Part shown: piece by piece, positions 1-7,715 of the stretch
Numbering within the stretch: position 1 is the first letter of the stretch
Layout of the letters: each line of letters begins with the position of its first letter
Assembly: GCA_041481485.1 (NCBI GenBank)
Contig: JBGPBY010000072.1
Span: forward strand, 1-19,172
From: JBGPBY01 sp041481485
GTDB lineage: Bacteria; Acidobacteriota; Terriglobia; 20CM-2-55-15
Length of the DNA: 19,172 nucleotides
Direction: 5' to 3'
Position numbers and translations under genes: made by a program
The notes under the pieces: model-generated
The model's database searches: none
Seen by the model: only the letters and a program-made list of their open reading frames with translations
What the model was told of the DNA's origin: nothing

Positions 1-39
1 AAATTCTTTCTTTTGAAGAACGATTCTTACGCGTGGCGA

Positions 40-252
40 CTAGTGATACCCGGCAGTCTTGGCCTGGTGCTTCGTAATTGCCTTTTGCAATTCTACGGTG
101 TACTTCCGGAGACACTCCAGGCAATCGAAGATATGGGCCTTCTCGGCGTCATCGAGGAGTTTGCCCGTCGCGAACTCACGAATCCGGCGGTCGCTGACAT
201 GGAAGTCTTCCGATTTTTCCATGGCGGAAGACGTTGTCACGCCGATGAGCAT
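40..252 (-). CDS. Small protein with anti-sigma-like H-x3-C-x2-C zinc motif
   Basis: This 70-aa protein has a motif of the form I-R-E-F-x-x-G followed by D-D-A-E-x-x-H-I-F-D-C-L-E-C. It resembles the zinc-binding anti-sigma (ZAS, zf-HC2) fold: a short helix with a glycine, then E-x-x-H-x3-C-x2-C. It has no membrane segment, unlike most anti-sigma factors, so the similarity may only be a shared zinc fold. The ATG shares one base with the TAA stop of the upstream 64-aa gene (TAATG), which indicates translational coupling and supports this start. No function is known. A phage-encoded modulator of host transcription is possible but is inference. Confidence 0.6.
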   Translation of the reverse strand: MLIGVTTSSAMEKSEDFHVSDRRIREFATGKLLDDAEKAHIFDCLECLRKYTVELQKAITKHQAKTAGYH

Positions 253-446
253 TACGCCAGCGTTTTTGCAGATCGGCGAACTCGTTTTTCTTTCAATCGT
301 TTCAGGATGCTATCAAGTCTGTTCTTCCCGCGGTTAAGGCACCGCTTGCACTTGCCATGCGCTTTGTGAATGCCGCCACACCCCGGAGTGTCGCACTTGC
401 GCTTTTCGTCCTCCAGGGGCGGGCGTTTTGCATTGATGACCTTCAC
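252..446 (-). CDS. Small cysteine-rich zinc-finger-like protein
   Basis: This 64-aa, very basic protein starts with GTG two bases after the stop of the S49 protease gene and ends in a one-base overlap with the next gene. It contains C-x4-C, then a histidine stretch, then C-x2-C (cysteines in KRKCDTPGC and GKCKRCLNRG). Short phage and HNH-associated zinc fingers often have this layout. The lysine- and arginine-rich tail (RGKNRLDSILKRLKEKRVRR) suggests nucleic-acid binding. The family is not recognised. Its place in the coupled chain and the intact cysteine pairs favour a real gene. Confidence 0.6.
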   Translation of the reverse strand: MKVINAKRPPLEDEKRKCDTPGCGGIHKAHGKCKRCLNRGKNRLDSILKRLKEKRVRRSAKTLA

Positions 447-448
447 AA

Positions 449-1438
449 CTACATCCCGATCTGGGTCAGGATTTCCTCTTCGCGCATCAAATCCGAGGTT
501 CGTTTGTGGTCCTTCAGGCCGATCATCCGCCGCGTGAGCGCTTCCTCCCGCGACTGGTCCTTCGCCCGCTGGGTCTCCGCTGTGGATGCCCGCCGCGGTA
601 CTCCTCGCAACCGTGAAATGGTTTCGTCCAAACTTTCAACCCGATTGACCATCCCCGCAGCTTTGGCAGCACCGGCCAGCAACATCCGGCCTTGGCCGAA
701 GTTTGATCTTACCGTCGACGGAGAGACTCCACGGCCGCGCGCGACAGCGTTCACGAACATCGAATAGAATTGGTCGACGTCGGCCTGAATTGCGGCTTTC
801 GCCTCGTCGGATAACGGCTCGAATGGGTTCCCTTCCGTCTTGAAACGGCCCGCAGAGATTAATGTCGGCTTCACGCCCATCTGATCATAGGCAGCGCTCT
901 CGTCAAAATGGGCGCAGTACACGCCGATACTTCCGACTTCGCCGGATGGCGTGACGCTGATCTCATCGGCGGCAGACGCGAGCCAGTACGCGCCTGATGC
1001 GGCCATGCTGTTGGCGGCTGCCACGATTGGCTTGGTACCCCTCAGTGACAGGATCTGTGAGTGGAGCTCCGGAATTCCGCTGACCACGCCGCCAGGCGAA
1101 TCGATATTCAGTACAATTGCGCTGATATTCGGATCCGCGACGGCCGATTGAATTTCCTTTCCGAGCAGTTCCGTCGACGTTCCACCGCTCATTGCCATGA
1201 CGAGATTCATGCGTTGAGCAATGACTCCAAAAACATTAATCACCGCGACGCTGCCCGCGCGATTTGACCGCTGACGCGCTTCGGCCTTGCGGACATACTC
1301 CGCCCTTTCTGATGCTGTGATCGTTGCGCCATGGGCCCGCGCCGTGAGAAAAGATCGGATTTCCGTGAGCTTCTCCGGAAGAATTACCCACGGTGTACGA
1401 GTGGCAGCGTTGAGTATTCGATTAACTTCGTGGTCCAT
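449..1438 (-). CDS. S49 family capsid-type serine protease (lambda gpC / SppA-like)
   Basis: The 329-aa protein shows the S49 signal-peptide-peptidase-like core. A beta strand (VAVINVFGVI, about 64-73) leads into VLNIDSPGG (about 109-117), then NSMAASGAYW with catalytic Ser148, and GRFKTEGNPFEP with catalytic Lys200. In tailed phages such proteins usually sit beside the portal and process the head scaffold or portal during capsid maturation. The ATG start is supported by a strong AAAAAAGGAGA ribosome site just upstream. The C-terminal 50 residues are charged and rich in E, R and K. The oddity is its position: it follows the tape-measure gene instead of lying between portal and major capsid. 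A host-type S49 peptidase is less likely because there is no signal peptide or membrane anchor. Confidence 0.85.
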   Translation of the reverse strand: MDHEVNRILNAATRTPWVILPEKLTEIRSFLTARAHGATITASERAEYVRKAEARQRSNRAGSVAVINVFGVIAQRMNLVMAMSGGTSTELLGKEIQSAVADPNISAIVLNIDSPGGVVSGIPELHSQILSLRGTKPIVAAANSMAASGAYWLASAADEISVTPSGEVGSIGVYCAHFDESAAYDQMGVKPTLISAGRFKTEGNPFEPLSDEAKAAIQADVDQFYSMFVNAVARGRGVSPSTVRSNFGQGRMLLAGAAKAAGMVNRVESLDETISRLRGVPRRASTAETQRAKDQSREEALTRRMIGLKDHKRTSDLMREEEILTQIGM

Positions 1439-1516
1439 TGTTTCTCCTTTTTTATTTCGAGCCGGTCAGGTCGCCGCTCTCTGCAAGATTGGCCGCGATG
1501 TATGCCGGGAGTCCCA

Positions 1517-4500
1517 TTATCCGAACGCCACGTTAGAAGTCACATCACTATTCCAGTGCTTCTTCACGCCCCGCGCCACCTTGTCGCCGACCCCGCGCCT
1601 GTTGTCGTAGACACACTCCGCAATGTATTCCGCGAACTCGCGCGCCTCCTGCTCGGTTATCTTCGCGCCAGGAGCGATGCTCACGTTGATGGTCATACCG
1701 CCACCCATGCCGCCCGCATTGTTCTCTGCGGCGGGAACGACGCGCTCGCCCTGATGCAGCAATGCGAGTCCGGTCTCGGGTACATACGGCGTTCCGTGTT
1801 CGTACTGCGGCGGGAATCCGATCAGGTTGATAAGCCAGTCGCGCGCGTGGTCCCATCCGGATGAATCCGGAGTGAGCCCCTTTTCGGTCATCGCGTAGAA
1901 CTGATTCAACTGTCCGAGGTACGGCGCGAGTTCCGGATGCGCCTGTAAGGCCGCCGCCGCGTGATCGTCAATCGGCAGGTTTGCCGCTTCCGCCTTGAAT
2001 CCAGTCACGAAGCCCGAGATTAGCGAATCCAAAGTGGTGTGTGCCTGCGAGACCACCTTCGCTTCTGTACCGCCCTGTGATGCGAATTTGCCAGCCGCTG
2101 TCCAGAACTGCGCGGACAACTGCGCAATGGTGTCGGAGACATCGAGCGCGTCCTGTGCGGTCGCACTGCCGTTCTGCTTGGCTGCTGTGTAGGCGTTGAC
2201 GATTTGCCCGAGATCATCGCCGAAAGGATTCTGATAGTTCTGGACGAACTCGTCGGCAGTGCGACGGCCTTCACCAATGGAACTGACCAGCTTTGTAATG
2301 CCGTAGACCGCAGCTGCGATTCCTCCGGCAATTGCGCCGCCTTCAAGGGTTTTGCTGAGGTTGAACTTGCCGCCGCCGCTGTAGGGATTCGCATACATCC
2401 CGCTGGCATCCGGTCCACTGTTCCCACCCCCGCCGAAGCTTGGAATCAGTCCGCCAATTGCACCGGCAAGACCGCTTTTCCCGTCTTTGCCGTTGAGTAC
2501 TTCACCGATGAATCCGCTGATTTTCTGACGCAGCGGTCCGAATGCGGAGTCGATGATATCGCCCAGGATTTGATTGAAGAAATGGTCCGCCTGGTCTTTT
2601 AATGGCGTGAAGAAATACCCGGCGACCTTGACTCCCGCATCCCTCGCCACGTTGCCCATCGTGAGAGCGCCCTGGTGCCAGTTGTCGAAGAACGTATCCG
2701 TGATGTTGCCCCACGTCAACGCTTCGCTACGGAGGTGTCCCGTGATATCGGAGTAAATGCCGTTGATGTGATTTGCGTAGTCTTCTTCGGCCTTCAGCTT
2801 CGCTTCCAGATACTTGATATGTGCGTCGGTCTCGGTGAAATCCAACTGTTGTTTCTTTTCGCTGATCTCTTTCGATCCGTCTTCCATGGCCTTGTTCCAC
2901 ACGGCTTCGGCAATCTCGCGGTTCTTCATCTGCAGGAGATGAACGTCCGTGTCGGTGATGCTTAGGTGCTCGTAGAGCTTGCTGGCATCTTTCCGGTTCT
3001 CGGCTTCCTGATCAAGCAACAACTTGTTGCCCATCGTTGTCACCTTCTGCGCTTCGTATCCCAGATAAATCGAATCGATGACACCTTTCTGCGCAGCGGG
3101 AATCGTCATTCCGGCAGCGCGGTATTTGTTTTCCAGGTCGGCGGCCTGCTGGCCCATGTCTTTAACGACGGTCGCGGCGGGTATGGCTTTGGCTTGAAGT
3201 TCCTCGATCGCTCCAGCGAGCTTCTTCGTTTCGAATCCGGAAGGAATGACCGAGCCGACGAGTCCGTCAATGGCGTCTTTCAGTTTTTTCATTTCCGCTT
3301 CGGCAGCGAGCGCTGCGGCGGCCTGTCTGTCTAATTCGATCCTGTGGGCTGCGGCGGCTTCCGCCGCATGAAGATCTGCGGTTGCTTTGTTGATATGCGC
3401 AACGCGGACTTCCTCAGAAGTTGCCGGGACGCTCATATAGGTTCGCACCAGTGCGTTGGTTTCGTCGTTAACCTGCCGCGCCGACTTTCCAACCTGGTCA
3501 TAGGCAATGCCGTGCTGTTTCAGGAACTCGATGTTCTTCTGAGTCAGCGAATTGGTCTGCTCGTTCGAATCACGAAGTTGCTGCTGGGCGCTTTCGATAT
3601 CGCCCATTATTTTGACCATGTAGGCGAACTGGCCGACGAGAATAACGACTGCGGCGATCGGCCCTGCCATGGATGTCGCCATCAGCGTGAATCCCTGCAC
3701 GACGGCCGGGAGAACGAACGCAATCCCGGTCAATGCCCCGCCGACAAGAGTGATCGCCGCGCCTGCCTCTGCCACGATCGGAACCAATTGCTTATGTTCT
3801 TCGGCAAATTTGGAAACCGAAGCAATCGTGTTGGTAAGGGTGACTGCGAATTCCGTGAGCTTCGGGAGCAGCGCATTTCCAATAACGATGGATGCGCCGG
3901 TCTGCGCCGCGCTCAAATCGTTCAGCGTATCTTTGAATTTGTCCGCCTGATCCGCAACATCGTTGCTGATCACGAGCCCGAGGCGCTGTGCGCGTTCTTG
4001 AAATTCCTGGAGTCCGGTTTTCCCGAGTTCGAGAAATTCAATCAACGTGACGCCGTTCTTACCGAAGAGCTTGACCGCTTCTCCGGCTTCTGCTGTCGCG
4101 TCCGTAGAGTTCTTGAAATGCTCCGCGACGTCCCCGAGGATGTCCGACATCGGACGCATCGCGCCCGTGTGGACATCCTTTACGGTGATGCCCATGGCCG
4201 CGAACATTTTCTGCTGTTCGCTTCCGCTTTTGGTGGCGGCGTCCGCATTGACGGCCAGTTTCTTCAATCCGGTCTGGAGGTCATCAAAGGAAGCGCCCGA
4301 TTGTTCGGCGGCCAGCTTCAGGCCCGCCATCGACTGGACGGTCACGCCGGTACGAATGGACGCATCGCGGAGAGCATCGCCGTAGTCGGCAGCCTGCTTG
4401 ACCATCAGGCCGAGCGCGCCGGTGACGGCGGCGCCTGCGACTGCCATCGTTTCACCGATTTGCTTTGCGGCATTGAGGGATGCCTTCATGGTGTCGTTGA

Positions 4501-4591
4501 AAGTTTTCGACTGTCTGGCAGCATCCTTGAAGGTATTGTTCAGGTTCGTCGCATCGGCGCGGAGTTCGACCACGAGACTGGCAATGGTCAT
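1517..4591 (-). CDS. Phage tail length tape-measure protein
   Basis: This 1024-aa protein should set tail length and be ejected with the DNA. Supporting features are the great length and an N-terminal TP901-like start (residues 1-130, alanine- and lysine-rich helices with a hydrophobic segment near 47-66). A strongly hydrophobic stretch at about 271-329 looks membrane-inserting, and long charged, probably coiled-coil segments follow at about 380-640. A glycine-rich region lies near 720-760. The C-terminal section resembles other tape-measure ends (GLALLHQGERVVP then a Gly-Met-rich stretch and TINVSIAPG). The start overlaps the stop of the upstream 102-aa gene as ATGA, so translation is coupled. 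A long open frame on the opposite strand inside this gene is a codon-bias shadow. Confidence 0.9.
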   Translation of the reverse strand: MTIASLVVELRADATNLNNTFKDAARQSKTFNDTMKASLNAAKQIGETMAVAGAAVTGALGLMVKQAADYGDALRDASIRTGVTVQSMAGLKLAAEQSGASFDDLQTGLKKLAVNADAATKSGSEQQKMFAAMGITVKDVHTGAMRPMSDILGDVAEHFKNSTDATAEAGEAVKLFGKNGVTLIEFLELGKTGLQEFQERAQRLGLVISNDVADQADKFKDTLNDLSAAQTGASIVIGNALLPKLTEFAVTLTNTIASVSKFAEEHKQLVPIVAEAGAAITLVGGALTGIAFVLPAVVQGFTLMATSMAGPIAAVVILVGQFAYMVKIMGDIESAQQQLRDSNEQTNSLTQKNIEFLKQHGIAYDQVGKSARQVNDETNALVRTYMSVPATSEEVRVAHINKATADLHAAEAAAAHRIELDRQAAAALAAEAEMKKLKDAIDGLVGSVIPSGFETKKLAGAIEELQAKAIPAATVVKDMGQQAADLENKYRAAGMTIPAAQKGVIDSIYLGYEAQKVTTMGNKLLLDQEAENRKDASKLYEHLSITDTDVHLLQMKNREIAEAVWNKAMEDGSKEISEKKQQLDFTETDAHIKYLEAKLKAEEDYANHINGIYSDITGHLRSEALTWGNITDTFFDNWHQGALTMGNVARDAGVKVAGYFFTPLKDQADHFFNQILGDIIDSAFGPLRQKISGFIGEVLNGKDGKSGLAGAIGGLIPSFGGGGNSGPDASGMYANPYSGGGKFNLSKTLEGGAIAGGIAAAVYGITKLVSSIGEGRRTADEFVQNYQNPFGDDLGQIVNAYTAAKQNGSATAQDALDVSDTIAQLSAQFWTAAGKFASQGGTEAKVVSQAHTTLDSLISGFVTGFKAEAANLPIDDHAAAALQAHPELAPYLGQLNQFYAMTEKGLTPDSSGWDHARDWLINLIGFPPQYEHGTPYVPETGLALLHQGERVVPAAENNAGGMGGGMTINVSIAPGAKITEQEAREFAEYIAECVYDNRRGVGDKVARGVKKHWNSDVTSNVAFG

Positions 4592-4896
4592 CGGCTGCTC
4601 TCTTCCCGGTGCAGTTCGAGGAGTTCGCGAATCATTTTATTGATGCAGCGCAAATTCCTTGAGGTATCAGCCTTGCCATTGACCACGCGGGCGACGTATT
4701 CCAGGTGTGTGGCGATCAATTCGTTATTCGCAATTACAATCTGCGCATCACTCACTGGAAACGCCATTTCAAAATGCGGCAGATCATACCGGGTGCAGAG
4801 GTCGCGAAGCCCCTGAAGGAATGGCTCGCAGCCGGGGAGGTGCACGATGACTGTGCCATCTTCAATGGTCGCGGATAACTTTTGCTCAGTGCTCAT
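4588..4896 (-). CDS. Hypothetical protein immediately upstream of the tape-measure gene
   Basis: This 102-aa protein is not recognised. It is mixed alpha/beta in appearance (an N-terminal strand-rich half, ATIEDGTVIVHLPG, then a helical half ending LNRMI-like as INKMIRELLELHREE). It has a GAGGT ribosome site about six bases before the ATG and overlaps the tape-measure start by four bases (ATGA). In many siphophages the small gene directly before the tape measure encodes a tail assembly chaperone. That position is the only reason to suggest this role; no slippery frameshift site or second frame extension was seen. A predicted terminator lies just upstream, so this gene may begin a separate transcript or depend on read-through. 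Confidence 0.7.
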   Translation of the reverse strand: MSTEQKLSATIEDGTVIVHLPGCEPFLQGLRDLCTRYDLPHFEMAFPVSDAQIVIANNELIATHLEYVARVVNGKADTSRNLRCINKMIRELLELHREESSR

Positions 4897-4907
4897 CTTG
4901 TTACCTC

Positions 4908-4938
4908 AAAAATGGGGGCGGCAGGAGAAGGCCGCCCC
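4908..4938 (-). terminator. Rho-independent-like terminator inside the structural gene run
   Basis: Read on the minus strand, GGGGCGGC pairs with GCCGCCCC (8 perfect GC base pairs, 8-base loop, 4915-4938) and is followed by CCATTTTT. It lies in the 88-base gap after the coiled-coil protein gene and before the 102-aa gene. The U run is short, so it may be a weak or regulated terminator. No clear promoter for the downstream tape-measure genes was recognised between the hairpin and the 102-aa gene. Confidence 0.6.
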
Positions 4939-4984
4939 GTATGCCACCGGAGGAAAGTCCCGATAAAGGCCGGCGGCAAAATGA

Positions 4985-5602
4985 TCACGCGACTTTTACG
5001 AGTCTGATTTCGGGCCAAAGCTTCTTGCGTCTCTCGAATTCATCGCGGGCGTCACGCTCTGAGCTGAGCTCAAGGAAAGCTTCGTGTATCCAAAACAACA
5101 TATCGGTGCGCATCATTTCGATACGAGCCCGGATTGATTCAAAATTGCCAGCGTACTGAAGGATCGGCCGCCCGGAGACGGAGCCGAAGCCGGCCGATTC
5201 CTGGCCTGAATAAATTTCATTGCCCAGTCGCTGGATTTCCGTTTCGATTTCATTCACGAAGCTGTGGAAGCAGCCGGGCTGAATTTCACGAAGTTGCTTT
5301 TCGATCTGAGAAGTTCTTGCTTCGGTCCGGCACGAGTCATTCCAGCAGACCGCATGGGCCTCTCGCTGCTCCTGTTGCGCCTGGAGGAGTGATTTCGATA
5401 TCTTTGCGATTTTCTCATCAGCTGCCGCGATGGCTTTGGTCTGCGCGGCTGTTCGGCGTTCGTGTTCCGAGGTCAACGTTCGACTCTCTGTCATCAACTC
5501 ACGGCGCTGTTGAATCCGTTTTTCTTCGGCCTGTCTCTTGTAGTCCTGGTATATGCGGCTACCGATAAAGCCTTGAATTTCTTTGTGCGTCTCACTGAAC
5601 AT
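4985..5602 (-). CDS. Coiled-coil-rich phage protein of unknown function
   Basis: The 205-aa protein begins at the ATG of MFSETHKEIQGF, chosen because AAAGGAGAGAG lies at good spacing upstream. The same frame stays open to about 6151, but that extension overlaps the 155-aa gene and is very arginine-rich, as expected of a shadow. Residues 20-80 are highly charged helix (K, R, E, Q) with probable coiled coil. A middle segment has two cysteines (AVCWNDSCRTEA) and a third in QPGCFHSF, and the C-terminal half is again helical (FERRKKLWPEIRLVKVA). No domain is recognised. It lies 29 bases after the 155-aa gene, so it probably shares its transcript. A structural or scaffold role is possible but unproven. 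Confidence 0.75.
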   Translation of the reverse strand: MFSETHKEIQGFIGSRIYQDYKRQAEEKRIQQRRELMTESRTLTSEHERRTAAQTKAIAAADEKIAKISKSLLQAQQEQREAHAVCWNDSCRTEARTSQIEKQLREIQPGCFHSFVNEIETEIQRLGNEIYSGQESAGFGSVSGRPILQYAGNFESIRARIEMMRTDMLFWIHEAFLELSSERDARDEFERRKKLWPEIRLVKVA

Positions 5603-5631
5603 GGGCTCTCTCCTTTTAGTTTGAAAATTGG

Positions 5632-6099
5632 TTATCGGAACCTTGGAACTCCGCTCGTTGCGCGCAGCGGGAATTGTGGAACTTCGTCGCGGTTGCAATA
5701 AATTCTGTTGATGGTTGCTTTGGACAGGACGGAAATTTCGCGCAGGCCGTCGGTTTGCGTGCTCGCCACTTCGACAGCCGTCACATCGAGCGCTAACCCA
5801 CGGTACCGCCCATCGGCGAGACCATTGACGAGCGCCCGGCCTTCTGCCGGGAGAATTTCCCAGTCCGGCAAAATGATTTCGATCGTGCTGGCGTCTGGTG
5901 AAAATTTGATAACGACGGTTCTCGCCGCGACGCTCGCCAACGGTGCGAGGTGATCGACTGCGCGGGAAAAAAACGCGTCGTCCATGCGAATCGCGCACGT
6001 CGGGGAAAACTCGATTCCCGTTTCGTCGTCGACATAAATTGCATCGCCGCGTGAAGGAAATGCGCCGCTCAAAATTATCGGGCCGGTTTGTGTGGACAT
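5632..6099 (-). CDS. Hypothetical phage protein, 155 aa
   Basis: The family is not recognised. The start is supported by a near-perfect AAGGAGGT ribosome site five to eight bases before the ATG, the strongest in the element, which suggests a highly made virion component. The protein looks beta-rich (RTVVIKFSPDASTIEIILPDWEILP, then LALDVTAVEVAST). It has no cysteine cluster and no membrane segment, and its C-terminus is basic. It follows the 148-aa gene by 12 bases and precedes the coiled-coil gene by 29. A small tail or head-tail protein would fit its place between the small terminase and the tape measure, but this is inference from position only. Confidence 0.7.
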   Translation of the reverse strand: MSTQTGPIILSGAFPSRGDAIYVDDETGIEFSPTCAIRMDDAFFSRAVDHLAPLASVAARTVVIKFSPDASTIEIILPDWEILPAEGRALVNGLADGRYRGLALDVTAVEVASTQTDGLREISVLSKATINRIYCNRDEVPQFPLRATSGVPRFR

Positions 6100-6111
6100 T
6101 ATGGGACCTCC

Positions 6112-6558
6112 TTAAAAACTCTCTCGGTCTACGGCCCAAATGCTGGGCCAAACGTTTAGTAACTCGTCATCGTTCACCAACGCAGCCCGGGCCGCCCATT
6201 CTGGGGCCCATCCTCCGCTGTATTTCAGCCACTCCTGACGCGCGAGCGTGATGGTGTCGGCACGCTCTTGTGCATCGAGCTCTCCCATTTCATCGAGGGT
6301 CAGTGCCTGCCGATCCGGCATGGCGCAATCCTGTTCGAATCGCCACCACGCCCACGGTCGGCAGCCATGTGGGAAGCCTTTGCCAGGCGTGGACACAACG
6401 CGCAACGCCAGAATTTCTTCGCGGTGCTCTTGCCAGCACAGCCGCGCTTCCTCAATGCCGGCAAAAACCGGTCCGAAAAACTCACAACCAGTGATCAGTT
6501 TTTGCAAGCGTTCATCGGTGAGGGGTACCGACTGGCGTCTCGCGGATTTGAGTCTCAT
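6112..6558 (-). CDS. Terminase-neighbour phage protein with RPWAWWRFE motif
   Basis: This 148-aa protein contains the run CRPWAWWRFE near residue 67, preceded by a helix with W-x-x-H-R-E-E-I-L (about 42-50). I recognise this layout (G-x-RP-x-AWW-x-FE after an acidic helix) from uncharacterised small proteins encoded beside phage terminase genes; no biochemical function is known to me. Its ATG overlaps the stop of the small terminase gene by four bases (ATGA), so the two are translated together. The C-terminus is tryptophan-rich (SGGWAPEWAAR, NVWPSIWAVD). The pairing with the small terminase suggests a packaging-linked role, which is inference. Confidence 0.72.
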   Translation of the reverse strand: MRLKSARRQSVPLTDERLQKLITGCEFFGPVFAGIEEARLCWQEHREEILALRVVSTPGKGFPHGCRPWAWWRFEQDCAMPDRQALTLDEMGELDAQERADTITLARQEWLKYSGGWAPEWAARAALVNDDELLNVWPSIWAVDRESF

Positions 6559-7004
6559 TGATTGACCACCCCTCGGATGTCGCCTGGATTTAAGACTGGG
6601 AAGTGCAACTGGCGAATCAATCGCTGAAACGTTGCCACGCTCGTGTTATAGACGACTACCGCCGGATGTGGCCGTCCGCCCAGGACTACGCCTTCACGTT
6701 CCAAAATCTCCGCGGCCTTGCTTGCATTGTTCGCTGCAGTCTTGATGAGATTCACCGTCACGAGTTCATGTGGACTGAAATCGAAAGTATCCAGTAACCA
6801 GTCATGCAATTTTTCGCCACCCATCATGCCGGGGATATCGGCTGCAGGCGTGGCCCGCGGCGGCACCAGCATGAGACCGCCGCGGCGTTTTTGATTGCGG
6901 AAATTCCAGCCACAGCGGGCCCCACAGTAGCGCTTTTGGCTTCCATGCCTGCCTCTCTCGATTTCGGCGCCACAAAACGCGCAGTGAAGTGAGTTGTTCT
7001 TCAT
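6555..7004 (-). CDS. P27-type phage terminase small subunit with N-terminal zinc finger
   Basis: The 149-aa protein starts at MKNNSLHCAFCG; its ATG overlaps the stop of the upstream membrane-protein gene (ATGA). The same frame is open further upstream, but that part overlaps two other genes and is shadow. Residues 8-31 form a zinc-finger motif, C-x2-C-x15-C-x3-C (CAFC, YCGARC), followed by basic residues. Residues 66-135 resemble P27 small terminases: helices with VTVNLIKTAANNASKAAEIL, an E-G turn, a GGRPHP motif, then FQRLIRQLHF. Small terminases recognise the packaging site and hand DNA to the large terminase. No large terminase gene follows, as it normally would; the downstream neighbours are small proteins and the tape measure. 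The fold call is fairly strong, the packaging role is inference. Confidence 0.72.
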   Translation of the reverse strand: MKNNSLHCAFCGAEIERGRHGSQKRYCGARCGWNFRNQKRRGGLMLVPPRATPAADIPGMMGGEKLHDWLLDTFDFSPHELVTVNLIKTAANNASKAAEILEREGVVLGGRPHPAVVVYNTSVATFQRLIRQLHFPVLNPGDIRGVVNQ

Positions 7005-7270
7005 GAAAACCTCAAAAAATAGCCGTGTCGGAGGTCGAAATATTGATTGCGTATGCGCCGGAATGGCCTGCGCTCCAAGGAGTTCCTTTGTTTTGAGGAA
7101 TTTACATACCCTACCGTGTGGTGTCTTCTCTTCATGGGATTGACACTGTTCAAGCCAACTACCGGCGGCCGTCCTGCGAGCGCATCGGTCATCGCCAACA
7201 ACGCAACGAACACCAGAGCAGCGAGGCCAACGACGAGCAGAGTCAGGCGAAGAACCTTCCGAGTACTCAC
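7001..7270 (-). CDS. Small single-pass membrane protein
   Basis: The 89-aa protein has a basic N-terminus (MSTRKVLR) followed by one clear hydrophobic helix at about 8-27 (LTLLVVGLAALVFVALLAM). The rest is very basic (KRRHH, SLERRPFRRIR). It starts at GTG in a GTGA overlap with the upstream zinc-ribbon gene and ends in an ATGA overlap with the small terminase gene; this fit into the overlap chain is the main support. Single-pass membrane proteins in this size range include holins and spanin-like proteins, but no lysis endolysin gene is adjacent, so no function is assigned. The basic C-terminal half could partly reflect weak selection. Confidence 0.5.
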   Translation of the reverse strand: MSTRKVLRLTLLVVGLAALVFVALLAMTDALAGRPPVVGLNSVNPMKRRHHTVGYVNSSKQRNSLERRPFRRIRNQYFDLRHGYFLRFS

Positions 7271-7473
7271 GACGCTGCAACCTCCGCGTAGTCCCTTCGT
7301 CGCATCTCGCTCTCAACGACGGTAAGCAACACACACAGCCGGCAAGCCTGGACGGCGACACCGTGCGCGATGTACTCCTCAACTCCCCGGCCAGTCTGTC
7401 CGCACCTTGCGCACTTCAAGTTAGGCGCCGTCCAGATTTGAGGATCATCCGCGTGTGTTGGATGTCCGTTCAT
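7267..7473 (-). CDS. Small zinc-ribbon protein
   Basis: This 68-aa protein has two cysteine pairs, CARCGQTGRG (C-x2-C) and ACRLCVLL (C-x2-C), about 20 residues apart, the spacing of a zinc ribbon. A helix follows (VVESEMRRRDYAEV). The ATG overlaps the preceding stop by four bases and its own stop overlaps the next GTG by four bases. Small zinc-ribbon proteins are common in phage early operons, often with unknown roles. No specific family is recognised. Confidence 0.65.
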   Translation of the reverse strand: MNGHPTHADDPQIWTAPNLKCARCGQTGRGVEEYIAHGVAVQACRLCVLLTVVESEMRRRDYAEVAAS

Positions 7474-7715
7474 ACGGTCCTTCCTGTCCGAGTTTCCCGC
7501 GGTACTCTGTGGTGAATTGAGGGTCTGGTTGATTTCGGATTTCGGCGTGGAGTTTTGCCGTCAATTTCAAGGGTGCCAAACAGGGTGTCAATCAACCCCT
7601 TCTCTATAAGAAGGGGTTTGATAGATTGACAGACCTGCGATGTCAACTCTGTCAATAATTCCGTTTTGACAGACTTTCTTGTTGATAGCGCTGAAGTTAA
7701 GTGGTGGTGTGTCAA
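7470..7715 (-). CDS. Possible small protein overlapping the TGTCAA repeat array
   Basis: The frame could encode 81 aa from a TTG that overlaps the stop of the winged-helix gene (TTGA), and it ends in an ATGA overlap with the zinc-ribbon gene, continuing the coupling pattern. A GAGG element lies about ten bases upstream. Against it: the start is TTG, there is no recognisable domain, and much of the sequence is made of the repeat array and a hairpin, so the open frame may be incidental to origin or operator DNA. If real, it is a basic, threonine- and serine-rich protein. Treat as uncertain. Confidence 0.38.
   Translation of the reverse strand: MTHHHLTSALSTRKSVKTELLTELTSQVCQSIKPLLIEKGLIDTLFGTLEIDGKTPRRNPKSTRPSIHHRVPRETRTGRTV

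Noticed and set aside
3344..4816. 490-aa open frame on the plus strand
   Set aside because: It lies opposite the tape-measure gene, has no recognisable domain and is rich in R, C and G as expected of an antisense shadow of biased codons.
5603..6151. N-terminal extension of the 205-aa coiled-coil protein
   Set aside because: It overlaps the well-supported 155-aa gene in another frame, is arginine-rich, and a strong ribosome site marks the start at 5602.
7005..7382. N-terminal extension of the small terminase frame
   Set aside because: It overlaps two small genes in other frames; the ATG at 7004 lies in an ATGA junction and begins the zinc finger.
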